Of a stretch of DNA of 64,000 bases, positions 35,396 to 48,100 are shown piece after piece. The notes below the pieces were generated by a model. It had not been told where the DNA came from and searched no databases. It was given only the letters and a program-made list of their open reading frames with translations. Both the position numbers and the translations under genes were made by a program. The stretch covers positions 13,285,269 through 13,349,268 of the forward strand of contig JAFMSR010000012.1 in assembly GCA_022818135.1 (NCBI GenBank). The letters run 5' to 3'. The stretch comes from Saxidomus purpurata (lineage: Eukaryota; Mollusca; Bivalvia; Venerida; Veneridae). Positions within the stretch are counted from its first letter, which is position 1, and the number at the start of each line of letters is the position of its first letter.

Positions 35396-36825
35396 TGATT
35401 AGAGCGTTTTCTATTCGCCTGCAAACAAGACATCACATACTCTAACCGTCTAGGAAGATATTGTCTTGGGCGCCCAAACAAAGCTGAGCTCAGCAATACT
35501 TTAAGCACAATAGGCAGTTCGCCCTGATGTCTATAACGGGTTATATACTTATTTTAATAGATAATTCAAACCAAATCAAACGACTGAATATCAAGATCTT
35601 TAACCATACATAAAAATGGTAATATCATATGGAATTTTATTTGCCCACATAATATAAACTTTTACAGTTTTACGTTTTGACTTCAAAACAACCGCACATA
35701 TTTGCGTGCAAAACATAGGCGTGGCATAAAGGATCAAAAAGTAAATTATAAATAGCGCTGGCAGAATTCGGTATCTGAATCGCAGATACTGGGGTTTTGG
35801 GTTTACACGAAAAAATGAAACTTTTTCTCGTGCACCCTGTAGATATGCAACACGCAAGAGCGCATTTAACTTTGCGATACTTTAGACTAACATTTAAATT
35901 AAGTACGCAATCATAAAAAAAACAATTATCACCAGTGATTTTTCGGTACCGCGTACATTTCTACCCGTTTGTAACGTTACTGATATAATAAGTACAAGAG
36001 AAAGATAAAAGGCGCTGGGAGCCAGAACGTGTGCACACAGTCAAACGCCAAAAAGCGCCGTGCAATTATAAACACGTTTGGTCCCACGCCTTTTTGAAGT
36101 AGAAGAATTCATGTAAACAATCAATTAGAGAGTGGCAAGACCACATTTGCAAATTTTGTAGAATTTGATACGAAGCGGCCGGATTCTATGTATATCCTGA
36201 CTTCCTCTTGCACTTTCAGACGAAACCGATAAGTTATACACTAAGAATTTTGTAGAGCAATCGACTTCTAAGTATAAATGAGTTTCAATTATTTTTCGCA
36301 AAACCCCGAATATCAGTGTCTAGAATGTGGTTTCTTGGGATCAAAAGAGCCCAACAGTTTGATTATGCGTCAAATTGCGAATGATTTACTGTTTCCACAA
36401 GATCTGTCCAAATCGAAACCTGTTATGACTTCTTATACTGCGGCACAGTTGCGACGAAAACCTGGTCAAGAAAGAAGGAAGTGCTACCGTTTGAAAAAGG
36501 TATATAGCCCGTTATAGACATAAGGGCGAACATGCCATGTTTGAAATGAAATGTCGCAGGAGCATCAGCTTTGATTTGGCGCACCCGCGACAATTACTTC
36601 CCAAGACGGTTGTGTGCGCATCTCTTGTTTGCAGGCGAATAGAAATCGCTCTTATCAATTAAATACTAGTACGCAATTATAAAATATATTTGCAAGATGT
36701 GTCTCCGAAATGAAGCTCTTTGCAAAAATAACCTTTAGCGACAACTAATCACTAATTTGAAATGTGTATAATTTTGAGATGTTCCCCATAAAATGTTCAC
36801 AATCTGCCATTCGCTATCGCCTTCC
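35243..36825. repeat. Imperfect inverted duplication with about 250-bp arms
   Basis: The left arm (about 35243-35490) and right arm (about 36555-36825) are reverse complements with perhaps 75-80% identity by eye. Shared blocks include TCTATTCGCCTGCAAACAAG, 'catttcggagacacatc', 'acatctcaaaattatac' and 'aaccgtct.ggaag'. The spacer of about 1.1 kb holds a short open frame (36278-36517, with CLEC and a basic tail RRKPGQERRKCYRLKK) that I do not recognise. Divergence of the arms shows the structure is old. Confidence 0.6.
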
Positions 36826-37454
36826 GACTTACCTCGCAAATGTCTAATAGTCACTCAAGCTATTGTCAGCATGATATGCCTGCATGAATTTTCTTTGAAT
36901 TACTCAGTGTGTGTTTTTCGTTGTTGCACGATTTTTCAACACTCACTGACTGAAAATCTACCAAGGCTACTTAAGCAAATGAACGGAATGTTGTATTTGG
37001 ATACTCTTTTGACTGAAATATCTTGAAACTTCTTACGCATATCCAGAAAAGTAACTGCAACCATAAGCGTCCAGTACCGTAATGTTCTTGTTCATTAATG
37101 TGTTGAAACGGAACAAATCGTGCAAACGTCCCATTGTTTTGTTTGATATGTTTAGAGATTGAAACTTTTTTTTTAGGTTTGCATACTTTCTAAATACAAT
37201 GAAATATAGAAATGTCTGAAGAATTTATCGAATACAATTCTAGCATTTGCATCCAGTGAAACATCTAGCACGCATTACTGTGCTTGTTACCGGTAAGGTT
37301 CTGACAGGACGACTTTTGGGCATCTTCAAAGGTAATAAAAGATGTACACTGCGATACCCGAACTCTTCTTCCTTACAACTTGATGGAATACAGTGAAACT
37401 TTACGTGAGTAAAATAATTGATAGCTAGCCATTCTGATAGATATTCTTACGGTT

Positions 37455-37505
37455 TCATGTAAAGGCAGAGCGTCGGACTCATAACCCGGAGATCGTGGGT
37501 CCAAT
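37455..37505 (+). mobile_element. tRNA-derived SINE head
   Basis: GGCAGAGCGTCGGACTCATA, then ACCCGGAGATCGTGGGTCCAATC-like sequence, reads as the D-arm end, anticodon arm (CAT) and T-arm of a tRNA, but stems are imperfect and the 5' acceptor half is missing. It is more likely a SINE remnant than a working tRNA-Met gene. Confidence 0.5.
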
Positions 37506-37924
37506 CATCTGACTGCGATCTCAATCACTTCTTTCGGCTCAATTCAATTCTTCAGGCATGTCACATGCATACTACTGGTCAGGTCATTATCATAACACTC
37601 CATATTTAGCACAAATTGTACGTTCTATAGTATAAGGGAAGTAACTCAACTTTTACGTGTGTTATGTTATTTTCAGTGTTACCCCCCTTTGATGTTAATG
37701 CTCTATAACATTATACCAGAAACTGCTCATTTAATTTTGTTCACATATCTCTAATTTTATACTATTTTATTCACTAAAAGCTGCTCGGATCAGGAGAATA
37801 TAAGAGTATTCTTATATTGTTACTGTACTGTATTTCTCCGTTTTACCTTAGATCTGAAAAACGAGCGTCCGAAGTTTTAGGGGAACACGGTGACCATTCT
37901 TTTTTAATCAGGAATTGTTGTAAC

Positions 37925-38010
37925 GTATATACACAATAAACTCCGTAGAGACCCCGGATATAACGAAATCCCGGATATAAGGAACACATATTCTGGGCCC
38001 ATTTTATTCC
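37925..38010. mobile_element. Fragment of the pogo/Tigger-like MITE
   Basis: 'cacaataaactccgt', 'accccggatataacgaaatc' and 'ccggatataaggaacac' share their motifs with the MITE at 31991-32180. Only one end is recognisable. Confidence 0.5.
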
Positions 38011-38106
38011 TTTTTTATTTGATATGGATTTGCTAGGTGTTCTTTTACCATGACTTTCTTTCTAGCAAATCTGGTTTATGTTCATTGCAATGGTGATGTT
38101 ATTGTC

Positions 38107-38182
38107 GAAAGTATTTTGTTGTTGTTGTTGCTGCTGCTGATGATGATTAAAATGTTGTTGTTGTTGTTGTTGTTATTGTTGT
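38107..38182. repeat. TTG/CTG trinucleotide microsatellite
   Basis: Two runs of (TTG)n separated by CTGCTGCTGATGATGATT. Simple repeat; the asparagine-rich antisense frame across it is not a gene. Confidence 0.9.
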
Positions 38183-38954
38183 AAGGGATTCGAGTTTTCT
38201 CATATACAAAAAAGATGAAAACATGCCATGGCAGATGTATTTCTATACAGTGAAAAATACAAACATATTCATGTAACAAAATAGATATCACAAAGCAGTA
38301 TGACTCCGTATTTTCCTTTTTCAGGCGAAGAAGCATTCTTAAAAAGCATCAGCATGATAAATCGTAGATGAATTATAATTACAGGCACTTTCTTGTTATG
38401 CATTCACTCGTTTTGAGCAACCTTTAAGGTTCATCACAGTGCCGTCATACAAAATTATATCATTTATGCACAATTAAAGTGAAGTGCTAAGCATTCAACT
38501 TTTTCAATAAATTTATTTACATCATTGCATTGCATTAACGACATCATGTCGGTCACGGAATGTTATTAATCAGGCACGTACAAAATATACACATCTAAAT
38601 AATAGAAAGTATCCAAAAACAAGTAAACGTTAGAAACGATGCATGCTCCCGGAAGTAAAGGTATATTGCGGAAAGGGGAATTTAAGGAAATTGAATTTAT
38701 TCTTTAACACTGTAGATCCTTTCAATGCCCTATATGAATGTGTGAAATATAAACTCAATTCCATTAATTGTGTTCGCCGTTCAGTCTTCTCTGAGAATTG
38801 GCACGGGGACAAACTATTAGTTGTTACAATCAAAGGGCCACAACTGTGCAAAAAATGCCGGACGAAGAACATGCTTACAGCAAACTTTTGGTACTGATAG
38901 TTCACACAAAATTTCGTTGGGTTTCTGGCAGCGATTGCAGATATATACAGTAGA

Positions 38955-39025
38955 GCCGGGCAGACAGACCGACAAACGGACGGACGAATCGGCGACTATG
39001 TGCTTCCACTTCGGGGAGCATAAAA
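38955..39025 (-). repeat. Repeat terminus with CCGT microsatellite (- strand)
   Basis: Read on the - strand it starts ATGCTCCCCGAAGTGGAAGC, which folds (GCTCCCCGAAGTGGAAGC), then runs into a CCGTCCGTTTGT...-type tetranucleotide stretch. This is the same 5' design as the pearl-like elements, with a different family sequence. Only the 5' end is seen. Confidence 0.5.
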
Positions 39026-39190
39026 ATGACAAAAAAGGCAAATGTACACATACAACGAGATCAGGTTTTATAATTTTGTTCTTGTTCTTAGATCAACAAA
39101 GTTCAATGGGTCGCGTTAGTATTTGTGGTTTCTTGGAGTACTTCGGTAAATACAACAGAGAGCCCATCAATGTTGTTGTTAACCCATGTT

Positions 39191-42100
39191 TCAAGCGACT
39201 TCTTGTTTCAAATACTTGTTTGCAGTTGACAAGTTATAAGGCTCACCAACTGGGAGAGGAGATCCGTTGTAGTTTGTTGTCATAATGTTGCAACCAAGAG
39301 GACTACCAAGGGGGCCTATGTTTAGGTTTGGATCGGCGGGGGAGACCGTAGATTGTGGCGAGTGGTCGAGTTGTAAACCCGGTATATAAGGTACTGCACT
39401 AAGTACGCCAACTGGTGGCGAGTTGGAACCAAGGCCATTGACTGCAGACTCAAGACTCGTTGTTAAGATAGAGTCGTTGTCATCTGAGCCGTGTAGATCG
39501 CTGTAGCTTATCGTATTCATAATCATATTTGGTGACATTGATAATGGTGTTCCGGCTGCGCTGTCCATGCCAGCTGTTGATGTGGCCACGTGTCCAATGT
39601 CTGAATTTGCACCTGGATAAAAAAACACAATACTATTCAACTGTTTAGTTATATGATTTGCTCCATAAATGCAAAACTTAATACATAAAATAATGTCGAG
39701 CTTCAAGCAGTCAACTAGAACATGGCCTCAAAATTAATATATTGTTCACATCTTGCACATGTACGCCCATAAGCAGGAGCAGTGCAAAGCTCTCTGAGTC
39801 CGGGTTCCCTCTATAACAGTGTTAAAAGTGCTAAGTTAAAAACCAAGATTGCCATTATATAGTTCACCCTTTAAAACAAGAAAGAAGACCAAAAGGTCAT
39901 GTTTAAGGTCAAGTTGAATTAAACATTCAAAACTGTACATGTGATTCAAATTTCTTTGCTTTAGCTTAAAAAAACAGGACAGTAGGTCAAGGTCAAGGTC
40001 AACCACTGTCAAAGCTGAAATCTTCATGCAAAACTGTATACATGGTTCAAATTTCATTGATGTAGCTTCTAAAACAGAAAGTAAGTCAGTTGGTCAAGGT
40101 AAGTCAAGATCAAAGTTTTCATCTGCATGCAAAATTATCCATGTAGTCCAAAATCATTGCTCTAGCTTTAAAAGAAGAAAGTAGTTCAGGAGGTCAAGTT
40201 CAAGGTCAACTAATGTCGAAGTTAAAAACAGAAAGAAGGTCAGTATGTTAAGGTCAGCCAACATCAAAATTGAAAAAAATCACCATTTGGCCGGGCAAAC
40301 TTGGACCCATGAAGTATGATTTGAACAGTCTTGGCACAGGACCATCAATTATTACTAAATATTTGCCAAATATCTAAGCTCTATGCCTTCTGGTTTTACA
40401 CAAGAAGATTTTTAAAGTTATTCTTTGATAAACCTGTTTAAAACCGATGACCCCGGGGTCGGGTCAGTTTTGACCCGGAGTCATGATTTGAACAGTCTTG
40501 GTACAATGCACATGCTACATTCCAAATATTTAGACTCTGGGCCTTGCTGTTTTAATAAAGCAGATTTTTAAAGTTTTTTCCTTTATCATAAGTCTATATG
40601 AAAACCAGTGATCCCATAGGTGAAGCCATTTTGAACCCGGTGTCATCATTTGAACCAGTTCGCACGGTTTAAAGATTTTCTTATAGAAACAAAATCAAGT
40701 TACACTCCGGGAGTCATGGTTAGCGGTCCACTAGACAATGCTACATGTCATATATCTAAGCTCTGGGCCTTCCGGTTTTTGAAAAGAAGATTTTTTAAAA
40801 ATCCTATTTGTTGCCATAGCAACCAGAATTCTGATTGGATTTACATGTATTTCATTTGAAGTGAGCGATCACAATGAATCGTCAGCGCTCAAAGTGAGCT
40901 AAAAACTGTATCATGCAGAACCTGATCTATACGTAGCCAAGAAAATATCATGACTGGGTGCTCAGAAATTAATTAGAAAGGCACGCACCTCCCAAAAGCA
41001 TTTCCTGTAACAAATTGTCAATTTTGGCCATCCCAAACATCTTTGCAAACTGTATTTGTTCTATCATCTGCCAGGTTATACTCTGTAAAGCCGGAAGTAG
41101 AAGAAGAATTTCACCAAAGCGCCCTCTAGAGTCGTACTGCCGATCATTGATATAGTCTTCAAGATGCACATGTACTTGGTAACGGAATGCTTTGATTCTG
41201 GCAGAATCGCTTAACCCTTTTGCATCTGAAAATGGCAAATCATTTAAATTTGATTTTTAGTAAATCAATAGTACAAGATCATAGATTTTTATCATATTTA
41301 TCATCGGAGTTGTTTTATACAGCCATACAATTTTGCTTACCTAAGAAGTTTAACTAACGAAAACTTTATAAGGGCCTATACCGGTATTTGTTATTTAAAA
41401 AAACGTACTAGTATCAATATAACTATGAAAGACTACGGAAGTTTTTCATCTCGTTGTTTAGGATATTTCAAAATGGTACATTAATGTCTTGAGCCGATAT
41501 TTTGATAATTCTGTACGATATTTGTTAATTATCAAAGTAGGCCTAGATCTATATGGACAGTCATGTTCACAAAAAGAAATATATCACAAACGCCAAACTT
41601 ACAATGAACGATAATTCATAAGTATACCAGTACACAATGTAATTGAAATATTAACCTGGATCAAAAAAGACTATTGCTTTTAGGCAAGAAAATTCGGAGT
41701 CATCTATCTGTACTTCACGCATTGAGTTGACTAGTTCATCTAAGACTCTACTTGCAACACGACCTATTTCCAAATCCGCCATATTTCTTGGAATAACGAC
41801 GTCATTTCCAAGCAGTAATAAGTCTTTGTGAGCCATGGAGCGTCTGGCAACACCGAGTAACAAGTGCTCTCCCGCATGTGCTCTAAGAAGCGCCACCTGG
41901 AGGTATATAAATAAATTGTCTTGTATTCATAATTTAATTTTGTATTTCATAATTACCTTTATTAGACAAATTTTACTTACCACTAACAAGCTTACATTTA
42001 GTCAGTATCTGTGATGTAAACCAAATCTTAGCTGCATATCTGTATAAATATTTTGTTCCAAAGTAAGTTTTCGGTCTCCGTATGTCATGTATATGTTTTT

Positions 42101-45100
42101 CCTCTTCTTGCTCAGAGATCTTCCAGAAATTTGAAAGACTTCTTTCAATTTAATCCATTTAGGCCGTCATTTAAATAGTTTCTGCTTTAACGGCGAATGA
42201 ATTCAAACTATAGACTTTAACCTTTACTCAGTATCTTTTCACGGAAACTGTTAGGTAGGCTATACCTTTAGATAAAGACTTCTCTGTTTATAGAAAGTTT
42301 TTATAGAAAACAGTGAGCTGTTCATCTTTTGTAGAAACAACCGTGAACTTAACACTTCTTGCGTCCAGCAGGTGGTATTTGTTTGCAGGTGTGACTGTAC
42401 ACATATCACAATTTTGTTTCATTTTGTTGGAGAAAATAACTTTAATTTTACTCACCTGGTCATCTAGAGGAAGATCACAGAAGCATGGTATATATTTTGC
42501 CCATTCCACCAGTATAAGAAGTTGCTGTTTCATTGAATCACAGATATCGTTGGCCGTAGCGATACGCTTCTGGGTCAGGTCTTCACCCCCACATACAGAC
42601 GGTGAAACAATCTGAATTGTTAATAATAAAATCTATGTATTTATTTATTTATTCATGTACTTGATTGCGAAACAAGATCTTACAATCTAGTATTAGATTA
42701 TTCGCTCTAAGATGTTATCAGCCTCGAAGAATGAGAAAAGGGATTATGCAGTAATCTGTGTCTTGCCTGGACACTACCACTATGGCTCAGGGTGTGGGGA
42801 TCGAACTGTGCCACAATGACTCCAGAGAGTACATCTTAATATATACATAAATACCATTTGGGTCGAAACTCGTGTATGTAGTACCTTTCTACGATTATTT
42901 TTGTATAAAAACGTGCGTATATGCATATATAGAATTGTATATTAAATATATTTAACGCACCTGGCGGGAGAGTATTTCAGCATTAAGAAGTGTACTGACA
43001 GACAATGCATTGTTTTGTCCGATCTCGTCATAACTCGTACGTCTAACACTGATTCTGTCGCGCTCATTTTGAACAGCTGTAAAAGTATACATAACATTGT
43101 AAACATACATGTTATAGAATGTTTCATGTACATTTAATTTATCGAACTTTGTACATGTACCACAACATACAAATGAATAAATACCTGTAAGTAAACATCA
43201 CGAATGAAAGAGCAATTTGTAAGCATTTTATTCACATAATTAATTGAAATTTTGTCAAAAGAAGTACATGTACATGTACACTGACATTAAAAAGGCAAAT
43301 GAAAATATATACAAATTCATACTTGTTTAACATACTGAATATTTTGTCTTATGTTGAAATATTAGTTTCTTTTAGACTTTGTCATAGAGAGCTACTAATA
43401 ACATAGCTGTATACTAGTATATATGATTTTCTAAAATGCTTTGTTAAAAACAGCCCCTAGTTACCCTTACATAGACTGATAAGTGAAAGGATCCAGGATC
43501 CGGTTGTTCGAAACTTAAATCGACGATTAAGCCAACAGCCGACTCAATTTTAAAGGTTACATTTATACAGTTTGAAAGACTTTTTAAAACGAATTTTAGA
43601 ACTCAAAATAGTGAGGACTTAAATGTCTTCAAAGCAAAATAAAAATATTTCGCTATTGTTGCCATTCAAGAATTATTTTTTCAATCAAAAGTTATCATCA
43701 ACGTTAAACTTAACAGCCGGTTAAAGTTCCGAACAACGTGGTCCAGATCAGTTATACACAAAAGTAATATGGAACATACCTTCTTTTTTCATTCCAGCCC
43801 GAAAACATTTCTTCAGACGACAATATCTACACTGATTTCTTTTGTCTTTGTCTACAATGCAATTTCGGTTGAAACGACAGGAATACACGTGGTTCTTTCT
43901 CACACTCCGTCTGCAAAAATACAAAATTACATGTAGATTTTATATATCTATGTCATTTTCATGTCTGTTTGTTCAAGATTTTCACTGGTACAGTCAGCAA
44001 TCTGTCCACATGAGGAGTAGGAACAAACAACAGACGACATTCTCAAACACTGCAAGTTGCATGTAGAGTGTACGAAACTTACACCTGTCCACCGGAAATT
44101 GTTCAGCCCAATGGTGGACCTGAAGAGGACCATCATATTTATCACGTCTGTTAAGATTGACCGTATAACGGCGAGAAAAAGCTTCAAGCGTATAAAAATA
44201 TAATGTTCAGTAACTTATGTTTCTATTTCAGGCAGATGCTAATGATTTAGAAATCTGTAAATGAGTAGCACATTTAGAAATTAGTCACGTGACAAAATTT
44301 TGCAAGGACCAGGTTTGTCCAACAAAATTTACAAGACTATGAAAATAATGTTTACTAAAGAAATTTAACTATGCCAATCTTCTTTAATCTGAGATTGTCA
44401 GCATGTGTCTGTTTTAATCCTTTATTGCAACCAATCACAATTCAACTTCAAGTATCTTTGAAGATAAATATTATGCGATCTGTTATTCTATTCGAAAGTT
44501 TGCCCCTTTTTTGAACTACTAGTACATTGTTTATCAAACTTGTTGGTGCATTGTTTTTTCTCTGTTTTTATTAAATGCCACGTTTCGTTTTATTAAGTTT
44601 AAATGTCGTGTTCAAAATCGACAAAAATATGTTTCAGGGATATACAAAATTTAAACACTAACCTGAAGAATCCCTTGCAACCATCGCAGCTTGCTGCCCC
44701 GTAGTGTTTGCCAGTGGCCCGGTCACTACATATGGCGCAATACTGACTTATACCATGGTTTGGAGACCCAGGTGCACTTAGTGTCTGTACAGTAGGTCCG
44801 CTAAGTGATTGCAAACTAATTTCTCCATCTGTCAAGATATTTTGAAATCAGTTATAAAAACACGTTAATTCAGCATATGTTAATCAAAACAGGGCACTGT
44901 CAATAATAGAAAATGATACCGCTTTACATTAACTTCAAAAATGTTGCATGGTTCATTTACTAATTTGCATATAGGATTTTTTTCATTATCGCCAGAGACA
45001 TATAGCGAAAACGTATCTTTTTAATATGCATGGAAGTAGCATATGTTCCTTCAACGTTTAGGAGATGTTTGATATAACAAGTTTAAAGTCCCAGGATCAC

Positions 45101-48100
45101 TTTGAATTCACTGATACAGTAACATAAATTTATTGATAGGATAATGATAGAACCATGTTCTATTCACTCTAAAACATTGCAGACATATGCCTTTCGTTCT
45201 TATTCAAGTTGTTTCTTCAAGAAAATGAGTTGCAAGAAAGCCTTTCTTAGTTATTGCAATATCATTGAAAAAATACTGCACTATGTTTCTAATAATATAT
45301 GTACTTATCGATTTAAAATGCAAATGGTACAAATAAAGGTCATATTTGTCAGGAAGACATCCTTCTTGATAAAATGACACTACTTGTAAATCTGATCATG
45401 GGACTTTAAAGGTTATTTTATGGATGGGAAATCCTTAGCTTGTTTTTAAACCATGAGTATTGCAAAATTAGTTTTTGTTCTAGTAATATATATATATTTT
45501 CATATGCATTGTCATCGTTATGATGAAAGGGTTTTTCTTTTTTTGAATCAGACGGTTATAAAAATATTAAAGATAAATTTTCTATGTTTAAGCGTTCAAA
45601 ATGTCTCACGCAAAATACACATTTTTTCTGAAGTGGAAATAATGCATGGCTTGTGAAAACAGACCGACATAATGCTTTTGTTTTAGTTTGTTTCTCTTCA
45701 TCATTGCCGTCACACTTTTTATTTCAAATGCCTGCCAAAATCACCGTGAAAGTGACAATTAATGAAATTAATTTAAAAATGTATTTTGAATAAATTTTCG
45801 GTCATTTGTTGCTACAAAAAATATAATCATTGTGAGTTGGTACAACAAAATTCCTCTGCAGTTTTTAACTTCGTTGCATTAAGTAAAATATAATATAGCA
45901 AATATGAATAATTGAACCAACCAAAAAAAAAAAATAAATAAATTACTTACCACCATAGTAAAAGAAGTCTGGCTCTCTTGACGACGATTCTAAAAGAGAA
46001 GCAATAATTCTAGTTTCATTTTCAAAATCACAAATAGATTTGTATGTGTAAAGCATTGCGAATAAACTATTGAACTCCGTTCCATTTGATTGAAAGATTC
46101 TGTGTTTGGGAAAGTTAGTCTTATATATTCTCAAAGAGAGGCTGTTCCGGCCCCTGCACGATTTAATTCTTTGCTTATCATTCTGACTCATATAACAATC
46201 AGACTTAAAACAAGAAAAATCCTGCAAAATGATTAAAAATGCTATATCTTTAAAAGCCGCTTGTTTTATTGTAGTAATAGCGAGATAACAATGTGAAATA
46301 GATATTGAATATGAATTATCTCTGTGGAGATAATCCTTAAATACACCATCAATGTGGTCAGACCGCTCTTAAAAACCTCGTACCCGGCCGTTGAATCCGT
46401 TTGTTTATGTCCCGTACCTTGTGCAAGTTACGGCTCTACGCGTTAAACAGGTCGCTTCCAGCTGGGAAAGCAAACAGTCATATCAGTCTGCTCACTGAGA
46501 AATACTTAGATAAACTTGAACCTATAGAAAGGTGCGGGTAGGTTAAGACAATATATGATGACACTGTAGATTTTTGTGACCTCTTTATTTGTATGCCCAT
46601 CCCTATATTTTTCACCAGTATGTCAAGCATTATAGCTCCGCTTTCCATAAGAATAAAATCATCTTCCAAAAACAGCATTTCACACAGCAAAAGCGTTTTC
46701 GAAAAATCGGAAGGATTTGAAAATGAAGAAATAGACTTAAACCTAAAATTTGCCGAAAAACACACACCTGGAAATGAAATGGATTAAAAAATAAGGCTCA
46801 TGACACGTTAATTAAATAATATAGTTACATTTTTTGGGGTTAAATTGTTATGGTGAACTTAAAATACTATTTATTAAATGGTGTTTAAAATGTACTAAGC
46901 AGTTTTCCATTTTCCATTATAAGTAAGTCAATAGATATCAATATTTTGAGTAAAGCATGATTACCCTTATCATAATGAATGGCAATGCATCGCATGGAAT
47001 GCTTCTTTTCTAACAGAAAATAGATTATAATTCAGTCAAGTGGTTAACGAAAATATGCTGCTTCTTTAGATCATAATATACCGTCCGAATATTTCACATA
47101 TTGCGCAATGTATGCGGCTTTTAAACGGCCCATACACTTAAGTGTATTAAGCAGAATTTTATCAAAGCTTTAAGTTCTTAACCGATAGAGAATAGACTTC
47201 AAAGAAGGAAGGTCTCGTGCAATCAGTAGCAAAAATTTTTCAGGTTACAACCGATGTCCTACTACCTTATAGGATAGACATTGGCTGACTTGCAATAGGG
47301 CAAATATCGGAAACTTCTTTAAAGCATTTAAACACACATTTACAGAAGAAATTGATTTGAAGGTAAGGTGGAAGTAAAGAACCATTAGCAGGTTAGATGT
47401 AAATTATATACATGCAGCTTTCAAATTACCAAAACAAGTTATCTTACTGGCGAAATTGATCGTCATAAGTTCAAACACATTTCAAAAGTTGCTTTTGAAA
47501 TCGAAAAAAAAAAAACATCCTATAGATATAGTGTAGTGTTCTTTTACAATGATGTTAAAAAAATATGAAAAGCTGTCTCACAACGTTTTTACGTATAAAA
47601 GCGACAGAAAAAAAGAGAACTGTATACGTTAACATTGTTTTTTACTAAAACGAGTTCACAATACAAAAACATTTATCATCGAAGTATCTAAAATGCAAGG
47701 CCATAACACTTTTTACAAACCAAAAAGGTAAGAGGAGTTAATGTTCAATTTACGTCTTACAATTGCAATAACTTACATTATCAGTAATGACTTCGAGCAA
47801 AATATGATTATATATACATGTATGTATCACTGATATGAATTGAAATAATTTCAAACATGCTCTCCATATGTGATAAAAAGTCGGTCAATCATTAATTGTA
47901 ACATCAGCTGGATGTCGATAAGTGGTGCTAATATATATCGGTCAGTGGAAAATGTCTCACGTAGTATGAAGACTCAAGTTTCAATGCAGCACAGAATCAA
48001 GACGGAAATGAGACAGTTTCCTTTCAAACACCAGCGGCATGACACCCGGGAGCATGCTCAGAAGACAGTTTCAATGCAACAGATATTTTCACACTTCCCA

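Noticed and set aside
37455..37505. Functional tRNA-Met gene
   Set aside because: The 5' half of the tRNA is missing and the stems have mismatches; a SINE head fits better.
38082..38336. 84-codon frame with an asparagine run
   Set aside because: It is the antisense of a TTG microsatellite.
44599..44835. Start codon of HNF4 at 44835 (MTDGEIS)
   Set aside because: This ATG falls across the acceptor TTGACAG; phase and upstream exons show the exon begins at 44828 inside a split codon. A minor internal start cannot be fully excluded.
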